Assembly (NCBI GenBank): GCA_049700035.1
Contig: JBNAWC010000038.1
Coordinates: 1 to 11,758, forward strand
DNA: 11,758 nt
Source: JAVZLQ01 sp049700035
GTDB taxonomy: Archaea; Thermoproteota; Bathyarchaeia; Bathyarchaeales; Bathycorpusculaceae
Reading direction: 5' to 3'
How positions within the stretch are numbered: the stretch's first letter is position 1; the number at the start of each line of letters is the position of its first letter. A program made the translations under genes and the position numbers. The notes below the pieces were generated by a model. It was not told the DNA's origin. It saw only the letters and a list, made by a program, of their open reading frames with translations, and searched no databases. This document shows positions 1 through 5,978 of the stretch, in pieces.

Positions 1-1
1 T

Positions 2-853
2 GTTGAAGAGGGTCAGATAGCGCCAACAATTCGCGACGCTTTGGAAAGCATATTTAAGAATGGCAATCCATGGGCTAGAATTCGGAGCAAGCGCACTGAA
101 TGGAGCCAAGGCTTAAACGTTAAACACATTTCACAAGGCGCTGAAATCCTCTACTATGTTGGTTGCACTTCTGCTTATGACCCGCGCGTACAGAATGTGG
201 CAAAAAGTCTTGTTTTGTGCCTTCAAAGGACTGGAGTTAACTTTGGCGTTTTAGGCGAAGAGGAAAACTGTTGCGGAAGCGAAGTTTACGGCATGGGCGA
301 GAAAGGGCTATTTGAATTTCTAGTTGAGGAGAACATGAAAATCTTCAACAAATATGCCGTTAAGCAAGTCTTAACGAATTGTCCGCATGGCTTTCACGCC
401 TTCAAAAATCGCTATAACCAGACAAGCTTTGAGCCATTGCACCACACACAATTGCTAGCCAAACTATTAGACGAGAAAAAAATAACCTTCACGAAGGAGC
501 TAAACAAGAAGGTAATTTATCATGACCCATGCTTCCTAGGCAAACAAAACGACATATACGAAGAACCGCGCAAAGTTATTGAGAGCATTCCAGGCGTGAC
601 GCTTCTGGAGTTTGACCGTTCAAGGACAAGAAGCTTATGCTGCGAGGGCGGCGGGGGAAGAATGTGGGTTGACATTCCAGGTCCAAGGTTGGCTGAGATA
701 CGCGTTAAGGATGCTGTTGTTGCTGGCGCTGAAATATTGGCTGTGGCTTGCCCATTCTGCCTATTAACGATTGAGGATGCTGTTAAAACAACTGGCAACG
801 AGGGTAAAATCCAAGTTTTAGACGTCGCTGAACTTGCCGCTCAAGCCATCTAA
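2..853 (+). CDS. HdrD-like (Fe-S)-binding protein with two CCG domains, 5' partial
   Basis: The reading frame is open to the left edge of the window, so the N-terminus is missing; the TTG at 41 is probably not the true start. Two CCG (cysteine-rich) domains are visible, the kind that hold non-cubane [4Fe-4S] clusters in HdrB/HdrD and related disulfide or lactate/glycolate oxidoreductases. Domain 1 has Cys codons at 164, 269, 272 and 380, but the last CxxC position is CPHG (Gly codon 389). Domain 2 is complete: Cys at 530, 638, 641, 749 and 758 (CPFC), with a CCEGGGGRMW stretch. The segment before domain 1 contains a GNPW motif that in this family links an N-terminal ferredoxin domain to the CCG part, so a ferredoxin domain likely lies upstream. 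Expected role: cytoplasmic or membrane-associated electron acceptor/disulfide reductase subunit. Family is confident; substrate is unknown. It ends 62 bases before the mini zinc-ribbon genes. Confidence 0.85.
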   Translation, partial: VEEGQIAPTIRDALESIFKNGNPWARIRSKRTEWSQGLNVKHISQGAEILYYVGCTSAYDPRVQNVAKSLVLCLQRTGVNFGVLGEEENCCGSEVYGMGEKGLFEFLVEENMKIFNKYAVKQVLTNCPHGFHAFKNRYNQTSFEPLHHTQLLAKLLDEKKITFTKELNKKVIYHDPCFLGKQNDIYEEPRKVIESIPGVTLLEFDRSRTRSLCCEGGGGRMWVDIPGPRLAEIRVKDAVVAGAEILAVACPFCLLTIEDAVKTTGNEGKIQVLDVAELAAQAI

Positions 854-883
854 AACTCCGCTACTGATTTAATCTTCAAAATG

Positions 884-899
884 CTTTTACACGTAAAAG
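884..899. repeat. Perfect inverted repeat, possible operator
   Basis: CTTTTAC (884-890) and GTAAAAG (893-899) are exact reverse complements separated by AC. The two-base gap is too short for a stable RNA hairpin, so a dimeric regulator site on duplex DNA is more plausible. It sits 16 bases upstream of the GTG that starts the first mini zinc-ribbon gene. No protein is known to bind it, so the operator role is inference. Confidence 0.4.
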
Positions 900-915
900 G
901 CAACTGGAATATTTA

Positions 916-1107
916 GTGATTTGTTTGGAAAAGCAGAAAAAGAAGAAGCGTAAATCACCAGAGAAAAGCAAAGAAAAATTTTACTGTGAGGTTTGTGGCT
1001 GCGAGATTGACGAGGAGGAGTACGAGAATTTTGATGGTATGTGTTGGGAGTGCTGGGACGACCAGTTGACTGAAGAATCAGATGACATGTTTGGGGACTT
1101 GATGTGA
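916..1107 (+). CDS. Small zinc-ribbon-like protein, paralogue 1 (63 aa)
   Basis: A short hypothetical protein starting at GTG 916 (an alternative is the in-frame TTG at 925; there is no strong ribosome binding site for either). Residues about 5-21 are very rich in Lys. A compact core follows with C24-x2-C27-x15-C43-x2-C46, the layout of a four-Cys zinc ribbon, and then an acidic tail. The core contains EEYENFDGMC, which recurs nearly unchanged in the next gene. The function is not recognisable: nucleic-acid binding through the Lys-rich tail, or a metal/redox role, are both possible. The stop codon directly abuts the ATG of the paralogue, so the two are surely co-transcribed. The conserved duplicated cysteine core is the main reason to regard it as a real gene. 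Confidence 0.65.
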   Translation: MICLEKQKKKKRKSPEKSKEKFYCEVCGCEIDEEEYENFDGMCWECWDDQLTEESDDMFGDLM

Positions 1108-1254
1108 ATGGGCGAGGAAACAGAAGTTTACAGATGCCTATTGTGCGGAAAGCGAATTTCAAGGGAAGAATACGAAACTTTTGACGGCTTGTGCCAAGAA
1201 TGCTATGAAATAGAAATAAGCGAACTTGACTTCGAAATGGACAAAGATGATTAA
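1108..1254 (+). CDS. Small zinc-ribbon-like protein, paralogue 2 (48 aa)
   Basis: ATG at 1108 follows the preceding TGA (1105-1107) with no gap, and GGGG at 1093-1096 can serve as a weak ribosome binding site. The 48-residue product has C10-x2-C13-x15-C29-x2-C32, exactly the cysteine spacing of the upstream protein. Over the 23 residues from first to last cysteine, 14 are identical between the two, including EEYE, FDG and the C-x-E-C pair. It lacks the Lys-rich N-terminus of its neighbour and ends with an acidic stretch. It is likely a tandem duplicate under selection to keep the metal site. The function is unknown. Its size means automated annotation would often miss it. Confidence 0.65.
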   Translation: MGEETEVYRCLLCGKRISREEYETFDGLCQECYEIEISELDFEMDKDD

Positions 1255-1314
1255 AACAACCCAAACGCTTGATAAGCATAAACAACAAAATAATAGACTG
1301 GAGGCTGCCACCCC

Positions 1315-2250
1315 ATGGAAAGTTGGGACCTAATAATTGTAGGCGGCGGCGCAGCTGGCTTGGCCGCTGGAATCTACGGTGCGAGAAGCGGGCTTAAAAC
1401 GCTGATTTTAGAGGAGAAAATGGTTGGGGGTACAACTGCTGACGCCCCGCTAATCGAAAATTATCCAGGCTTCGAAAGTATAAGCGGCATTGAACTAGCT
1501 CAGAGAATGGCGGCGCACTGCAGAAAAACAGGCGTTGTGATACGCGAATTTGAGAAAGTTTTAAGCATGGACTTAAAGGGTGAAACCAAGCTGGTTAAAA
1601 CGAACAGAGCCACGTACGAAGCAAAGGCGGTTATAATTGCGTCTGGTTCGCATTATCGCGAATTAGGTGTTCCGGGCGAAAAGGAGTTTCTCGGAAGAGG
1701 TGTGAGTTACTGCGGCATTTGCGATGGTCCATTGTTTAAGGGTAAGCGTGTGCTTGTTGTTGGCGGTGGCAACTCTGCTGTTGTAACGGCTTTGTATATT
1801 GCTGATATTGCTGGCGAAGTTAAGGTTTCTCATAGGCGAGACGCGTTTAGGGCTGAGGAAGCCCTTGTTAAGGCGTTGAAGGCAAAAGCTAACGTGGAGA
1901 TTTTGTGGAACACTGAGGTTAGGGAGATTAAAGGCGAGAAACTCGTAAACAAGGCTGTAATTTTCAACCGCAAAACTAATGAAACCAGCGAGTTGCACGT
2001 GGACGGTGTTTTCATCCAAGTTGGTGAAGACCCAAACAGTCAACTATCCAAGGAGGCAGGCGTAGCCGTGAACGAGGAGGGCTACATTATAATTGACATT
2101 CGCCAACGAACAAATATTCCAGGAGTTTATGCTGCTGGAGATGTTGCGAATCATCCAGTTAAGCAGGTTGGAACGGCTGTTGGGCAGGGCATAACTGCTG
2201 CGCTTGAGGCTTATGGTTATATTCGTAGGCCTTATTATTACAAACCATAG
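1315..2250 (+). CDS. trxB: Thioredoxin reductase family flavoprotein
   Basis: A 311-residue protein, the normal length for low-molecular-weight thioredoxin reductase, which uses FAD and NADPH to reduce a thioredoxin-like partner in the cytoplasm. The N-terminal FAD Rossmann motif is GGGAAG at residues 10-15. The redox-active pair is C133-G-I-C136 followed by DGP, in the position of the usual CAxC. The second nucleotide-binding motif is GGGNSA, followed by H173-R-R-D-x-F-R, which in this family marks NADPH preference. The C-terminal GVYAAGD motif closes the FAD site. ATG 1315 is supported by GGAGG at 1300-1304, ten bases upstream. The CGIC pair differs from the common CATC/CAVC and may suit an unusual partner. 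No thioredoxin or glutaredoxin gene is in the window. A ferredoxin- or F420-linked variant is possible but the HRR motif argues against it. Confidence 0.88.
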   Translation: MESWDLIIVGGGAAGLAAGIYGARSGLKTLILEEKMVGGTTADAPLIENYPGFESISGIELAQRMAAHCRKTGVVIREFEKVLSMDLKGETKLVKTNRATYEAKAVIIASGSHYRELGVPGEKEFLGRGVSYCGICDGPLFKGKRVLVVGGGNSAVVTALYIADIAGEVKVSHRRDAFRAEEALVKALKAKANVEILWNTEVREIKGEKLVNKAVIFNRKTNETSELHVDGVFIQVGEDPNSQLSKEAGVAVNEEGYIIIDIRQRTNIPGVYAAGDVANHPVKQVGTAVGQGITAALEAYGYIRRPYYYKP

Positions 2251-2266
2251 TTTATGCTCCAAAACT

Positions 2267-2274
2267 ATTATATT
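2267..2274 (+). promoter_or_regulatory. Possible archaeal TATA box for the Fd-MvhD/nfn operon
   Basis: ATTATATT lies in the 90-105 base gap after the thioredoxin reductase gene. Archaeal initiation about 25 bases downstream would start near 2295-2300 and leave a 5' leader that includes the hairpin at 2312-2339. It is supported only by AT content and position. Confidence 0.35.
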
Positions 2275-2311
2275 GTTGGATTTGCCATCAAAATCTTCTA
2301 AACCTTTAGGC

Positions 2312-2339
2312 GTTAGGCGTGAAGTAATTTTACGCTAAC
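2312..2339 (+). promoter_or_regulatory. Imperfect hairpin/inverted repeat just before the Fd-MvhD start
   Basis: The left arm GTTAGGCGTGAA (2312-2323) pairs with TTTACGCTAAC (2329-2339) across the loop GTAAT, with one bulged G and one G-T wobble. It ends one base before the possible GTG start (2341) and 16 bases before the preferred ATG (2356). It could be an operator, an RNA leader structure affecting translation, or a terminator for the upstream gene; the lack of a following T-run makes the terminator reading least likely. Confidence 0.45.
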
Positions 2340-2342
2340 CGT

Positions 2343-2346
2343 GGAG
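2343..2346 (+). promoter_or_regulatory. Ribosome binding site favouring ATG 2356
   Basis: GGAG lies nine bases before ATG 2356. The alternative GTG at 2341 has no purine-rich site ahead of it, because the hairpin arm occupies that position. Confidence 0.4.
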
Positions 2347-2355
2347 AAATGGTGC

Positions 2356-3588
2356 ATGAGCGAAGAGATGTGCGCTGTTGCGGTGCGCATAAATCAAGAT
2401 TATTGTAGCAAATGTGCAGTTTGCTATTCTGTTTGTCCCTATGAGGCTATAAATCGGGATGCTGAAAGCGGCAAGTTCGAGATTGATATTCAAAAATGTC
2501 AAGTCTGTGGAATCTGCTATAGTGCTTGTCCGTCATTAGCCATAGAAATCGTCTACTACAATTACGAAGATTTGATGGAATATTTGGAGTGTATGCGTGA
2601 GAAAAACAAAAGCGAAACGCTTGTTCTGATGTGTCGTGGCAACTCGCCCGCAACATGCGAAATCGAGGAAATTCTGAAAGTTCAAGGCTTAAACGTGGAA
2701 AATTATATTCCTTTGCGTATTCCGTGTTCTGGTCGGGTGCCAACAGAGTTTGTTTTTAAGGCTTTGAATTCTGGAATCAAAAATGTGATTTCAATACAGT
2801 GTGAAGATGAGTTTTGCCGCTTCAAAAGAGGGACAAAAATTAACACTAGGAGGCTTATGCTTGGGAAGGCTGTTTTGGAGCAGTTGGGCTATAGCAAGGA
2901 CACCTTAAAAGTTGTAAAGTATTCGCATAAGGCTGTTTATGACACTGAAAAGTGTGTTGGCTGCGACAAGTGCGTTTTCATCTGCCCCTACGGCGCAATA
3001 GAAGCTGAAGAATTCGCAACGCCGCGGATAATCCAAGAGGCGTGCATGGGTTGTGGAGCATGCGCTTTGGTTTGTCCACACTTGGCAATCCAAGTTAAAG
3101 GCTTCGAGTTTGAAAACATCAGCAAACTTGTGAGGCTTTATGGTGAAGCCGCTAGGAAAATGAGGGACGAAGCCAACTTTCCGTCAATACTCGTGTTTTG
3201 CTGTCAGTGGTCAGAATTCGCTTGCCTAGACGACCCAGAATGCCTACTTTTCAAAAGGAAAGCGGTGGCTATGGAAATTCCATGTTTTAAGGCGCTTGAC
3301 CCAGTTCACATTGTTGAAGCGTTGCACAGTGGCTTTGAGGGTGTGATGGCTGTTGTCTGTTCAGCTGAGGACTGTAAGCTCCAAGAGGGAAGGGAAACAG
3401 CCGAAAGAAACGTGGAAGTTCTTAAAGATTATTTGAAAAAGAATGGTTTGCTTGAGCGTTTTGCGCTTTTCACGGTTTCTCCTCGATGTGTAGGCGAATT
3501 TAACAAGAAGTTTGAGGAATTCTTCAAGAAAATCGCTTCTATGCCGCCATTAAAACATGAAGCTGCGGAGGCAAGGCAGAATGTATGA
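2356..3588 (+). CDS. Duplicated ferredoxin-MvhD electron-transfer protein
   Basis: A 410-residue soluble iron-sulfur protein built as a tandem repeat of one module: two [4Fe-4S] sites, then an MvhD (hydrogenase delta subunit) domain, then the same again. Module 1 clusters: C17/C20/C23/C27 and C48/C51/C54/C58. MvhD1 is about 88-190 with C93, C101, C124 (PCSGR motif), C149 and C154. Module 2 clusters: C200/C203/C206/C210 and C230/C233/C236/C240. MvhD2 is about 275-395 with C282/C283, C290, C310, C335 and C340. MvhD domains carry a [2Fe-2S] cluster and pass electrons to HdrA. All predicted ligands are kept in both halves, so up to four [4Fe-4S] and two [2Fe-2S] clusters are expected. Its TGA overlaps the nfnA start by eight bases, implying a stoichiometric partner of NfnAB. 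A GTG at 2341 would add five residues. Domain calls are confident; the partner assignment is inference. Confidence 0.85.
   Translation: MSEEMCAVAVRINQDYCSKCAVCYSVCPYEAINRDAESGKFEIDIQKCQVCGICYSACPSLAIEIVYYNYEDLMEYLECMREKNKSETLVLMCRGNSPATCEIEEILKVQGLNVENYIPLRIPCSGRVPTEFVFKALNSGIKNVISIQCEDEFCRFKRGTKINTRRLMLGKAVLEQLGYSKDTLKVVKYSHKAVYDTEKCVGCDKCVFICPYGAIEAEEFATPRIIQEACMGCGACALVCPHLAIQVKGFEFENISKLVRLYGEAARKMRDEANFPSILVFCCQWSEFACLDDPECLLFKRKAVAMEIPCFKALDPVHIVEALHSGFEGVMAVVCSAEDCKLQEGRETAERNVEVLKDYLKKNGLLERFALFTVSPRCVGEFNKKFEEFFKKIASMPPLKHEAAEARQNV
3567..3571 (+). promoter_or_regulatory. Shine-Dalgarno site deciding the nfnA start
   Basis: GGAGG, nine bases before ATG 3581, lies inside the end of the upstream gene. 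It selects 3581 over the in-frame ATG at 3557, which lies upstream of this site and has no such signal. Confidence 0.65.
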
Positions 3589-4420
3589 GATAATCGCTAA
3601 AAAGGAGTTGGCTCCAAAAATCAAACTTTTTGAGGTGAAAGCTCCAGACATAGCGGAAAAGGCTCAGCCTGGGCAGTTTATAATACTTATTTTGGGTGAG
3701 AAGGGTGAGCGCATCCCATTAACCATAGCTGGCTATGATAGGCGTAGGGGCACGATAACCTTTGTCTTTAACGAGGTTGGCAAGACAACGAAGCAGCTTG
3801 GTCTTATGAAGGAGGGCGAAATCATAAGCAACATCACTGGTCCGCTTGGGAATCCGTCGGAAATTAGGAATTTTGGAAACGTTTTATGTGTTGGCGGCGG
3901 CGTTATGATTGCTCCGATGCTTCTGCAAGTTAAAGCCCTAAAAGAGGCTGGCAACAGGGTTACAACTGTTATTGGGGCTAGGATAAAGGAGCTGTTGTTC
4001 TTCGAGGATGAGATGAAGGCTTTTAGCGATAGGGTTTATGTGGCGACTGATGATGGCTCAAAGGGCTATAAGGGGCTTGGCTTCTTGAAAGGGCTTCTTG
4101 AAAGGGAGAGGTTTGACCGCTGCGTTGCCATGGGACCAGTTGTGATGATGAAGAACGTCTGCGAAATGACAAAACCTTTTGGCATACCCACAATCGTGAC
4201 TTTGACGCCTATAATGGTTGATGGTATGGGCATGTGCGGTGTTTGCCGAGTTACTGTTGGCGGGAAAATGAAGTTTGCGTGTGTTGATGGTCCAGAGTTT
4301 GATGGGCATGCTGTGGATTTTGATGGTTTGATTAAGAGGCAGAGGATGTTCCTTCCAGAAGAGCGTTTAAGCTCCCTTGTTTGGGAGCGTCTAGGAGGTT
4401 GTGGTTGTGGCGGAAGCTAA
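3581..4420 (+). CDS. nfnA: NfnA-like ferredoxin-NADP+ reductase subunit alpha (PyrK/FNR family)
   Basis: A 279-residue subunit with an N-terminal FAD-binding barrel (RIPLTI motif), a central NAD(P)-binding domain (GGGVMIAP) and a C-terminal [2Fe-2S] loop. The cluster motif reads D214-x4-C219-x2-C222-x11-C234. An Asp in the first ligand position is the pattern described for NfnA, whereas PyrK of dihydroorotate dehydrogenase has Cys there, so this favours NfnA. Its role is to hold one FAD and, with NfnB, move electrons between NADH, NADPH and ferredoxin by flavin-based bifurcation. The tail ends in GGCGCGGS, adding two cysteines that I cannot assign. ATG 3581 overlaps the previous stop; the 3' end overlaps nfnB by 14 bases. 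SudB-type sulfide dehydrogenase beta subunit is an older name for the same family. Confidence 0.85.
   Translation: MYEIIAKKELAPKIKLFEVKAPDIAEKAQPGQFIILILGEKGERIPLTIAGYDRRRGTITFVFNEVGKTTKQLGLMKEGEIISNITGPLGNPSEIRNFGNVLCVGGGVMIAPMLLQVKALKEAGNRVTTVIGARIKELLFFEDEMKAFSDRVYVATDDGSKGYKGLGFLKGLLERERFDRCVAMGPVVMMKNVCEMTKPFGIPTIVTLTPIMVDGMGMCGVCRVTVGGKMKFACVDGPEFDGHAVDFDGLIKRQRMFLPEERLSSLVWERLGGCGCGGS
4394..4398 (+). promoter_or_regulatory. Shine-Dalgarno site deciding the nfnB start
   Basis: GGAGG within the nfnA 3' end. It is eight bases before GTG 4407 but only two before GTG 4401, so 4407 is the better spaced start. Confidence 0.55.
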
Positions 4421-5819
4421 GCCTAAACCTAAAGTTCAGAAAGAAGCTGTGCCGATGCCGAAGCAGAAGCCAGAGGTTCGAAGGCGAAACTTTAACGAGG
4501 TTGCTTTGGGTTATACGGAAGAACAAGCCATAGCCGAAGCGAACCGCTGTCTTCAATGTCCAAAACCGCAGTGCGTTCAAGGCTGCCCAGTTGAAATTGA
4601 AATTCCCGCGTTCATCAAGCTCTTGAGGGAGGGAAAGTTTGAGGAGTCAATTAAGAAGATTAAAGAGAAAAATAGTTTACCCGCAATCTGCGGTAGAGTT
4701 TGCCCACAAGAGGAGCAGTGTCAAAAATTCTGTGTTTTGGGGAAAGTTGGCGACCCAGTGAGCATTGGCAGGCTTGAAAGGTTTGTTGCGGATTGGGAGA
4801 GAGCCAAAGGCATTAGCGTTCCAGAGAAGGCGGCTCCAACTGGAAAACGCGTCGCCATTATAGGTGCTGGGCCTGCGGGTTTGACTGCTGCTGCTGACTT
4901 AGCCAAGCTTGGGCATGAAGTTGTGATTTTTGAGGCTTTGCATGTTCCAGGTGGGGTTTTGGTTTATGGTATTCCAGAGTTTCGTTTGCCAAAGAGTATA
5001 GTGCAGGCTGAGGTTGATTATATTAAAAAGTTAGGCGTGGAGCTGCGTTTGGGTTATCTTATTGGGCGGATTCACACTATTCCAGAACTTTTGAATGAGG
5101 AGGGTTTTGACGCTGTTTTTATTGGGACTGGTGCTGGTCTTCCCGCCTTTTTGGGTGTGCCTGGCGAGGATTTGGGTGGGATTTACTCTGCGAATGAGTT
5201 TTTGATTAGGGTTAATCTCATGAAGTCTTATGCCTTCCCAGAGTATGATACGCCTATAAGGATTGGCAAGCATGTGGCGGTTATTGGCGGTGGAAACGTT
5301 GCTATGGACTCTGCACGTTCAGCGCTTCGCTTGGGTGCGGAGGAGGTTTGCATTGTCTATCGTCGTTCAAGGGAGGAGATGCCCGCGAGGAAAGAGGAGA
5401 TTGAAAATGCTGAGGAGGAGGGTATAATCTGCAAGTTTTTGGCGAATCCAACAAGGTTTATTGGCGATGAGAAGGGTTGGGTTAAGCAGATGGAGTGCAT
5501 ATGCATGGAGCTTGGGCCTCCAGATGAGAGCGGAAGGCGTAGGCCAGTTCCAGTTAAGGGTTCAGAATTTACGATGGATGTGGATACGGTTATTATTGCG
5601 ATTGGGCGGACGCCGAACCCTATAATTCAGCGTACAACGGAAGGTTTGGCTGTTACGAAGTGGGGTACTATTGTTGCGGATGAGAATGGCAAAACTAGTC
5701 TTGAAGGCGTTTACGCTGGCGGCGACATCGTGACTGGCGAGGCGACAGTAATAAGTGCTATGGGTGCTGGGAAGAGGGCGGCGAGAGCCATACATGAGTA
5801 TTTGATGAATAAGAAGTAG
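4407..5819 (+). CDS. nfnB: NfnB-like NADPH/ferredoxin oxidoreductase subunit beta (GltD family)
   Basis: A 470-residue flavoprotein of the glutamate synthase small-subunit family. After a Lys/Pro-rich N-terminal stretch (residues 5-27), the Fe-S region has C48/C51/C56/C60 and C95/C99/C105/C109 for two [4Fe-4S] clusters. It is followed by the FAD motif GAGPAG (about 153-158) and the NADP motif GGGNVAMD (about 294-301) with a downstream YRRSREEMPA that contacts the NADPH phosphate in relatives. The C-terminal GGD motif completes the FAD site. Adjacent NfnA, and the absence of a glutamate synthase large subunit in the window, argue for NfnB rather than GltD. In NfnAB this subunit's FAD is the bifurcating site, passing one electron to NfnA and one through the [4Fe-4S] clusters to ferredoxin. 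The GTG start is chosen by ribosome-binding-site spacing. Confidence 0.87.
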   Translation: MAEAKPKPKVQKEAVPMPKQKPEVRRRNFNEVALGYTEEQAIAEANRCLQCPKPQCVQGCPVEIEIPAFIKLLREGKFEESIKKIKEKNSLPAICGRVCPQEEQCQKFCVLGKVGDPVSIGRLERFVADWERAKGISVPEKAAPTGKRVAIIGAGPAGLTAAADLAKLGHEVVIFEALHVPGGVLVYGIPEFRLPKSIVQAEVDYIKKLGVELRLGYLIGRIHTIPELLNEEGFDAVFIGTGAGLPAFLGVPGEDLGGIYSANEFLIRVNLMKSYAFPEYDTPIRIGKHVAVIGGGNVAMDSARSALRLGAEEVCIVYRRSREEMPARKEEIENAEEEGIICKFLANPTRFIGDEKGWVKQMECICMELGPPDESGRRRPVPVKGSEFTMDVDTVIIAIGRTPNPIIQRTTEGLAVTKWGTIVADENGKTSLEGVYAGGDIVTGEATVISAMGAGKRAARAIHEYLMNKK

Positions 5820-5836
5820 TGCTGGGGAATTCAACA

Positions 5837-5860
5837 TTTTTTGGTTGTTTTTCTAACCAA
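5837..5860 (+). terminator. Candidate terminator after nfnB: T-run plus short stem
   Basis: A T6 run (5837-5842) merges into a stem TTGGTT (5841-5846) / AACCAA (5855-5860) with a T-rich loop. Archaeal termination depends mainly on oligo-T, so this point, 18 bases after the nfnB stop, is a sensible end for the operon. The rest of the 159-base gap (to 5978) shows no gene. Confidence 0.45.
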
Positions 5861-5978
5861 TAGTGACCTACCCCCTCTATATTTTCTGGAGTGTCAAGCG
5901 GAATTTGATTTGTACAACATAAAGTTTTAATTTGCGCTTCTGTCCACATTCACATCCAGTCAAGGATGGTTATGCGCT

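Noticed and set aside
520..798. Open frame on the minus strand opposite the HdrD-like gene
   Set aside because: It lies fully inside a well-supported gene with intact cluster motifs and encodes no recognisable domain.
887..1288. A 133-codon minus-strand frame across the mini zinc-ribbon region
   Set aside because: The + strand reading gives two paralogous proteins with identical cysteine spacing; the antisense product is Ser/Pro/Phe-rich with no motif. It is the only competitor for this region and cannot be fully excluded.
3581..4420. Identification as PyrK of dihydroorotate dehydrogenase
   Set aside because: The [2Fe-2S] loop has Asp214 in the first ligand position, the next gene is NfnB-like, and there is no pyrimidine gene nearby.
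4407..5819. Identification as glutamate synthase small subunit GltD
   Set aside because: No large glutamate synthase subunit is present and the gene overlaps nfnA, so NfnB fits better.
5820..5978. Possible small RNA or tRNA in the gap before the synthetase
   Set aside because: No cloverleaf or conserved tRNA boxes seen; only a T-run/stem that suits a terminator.
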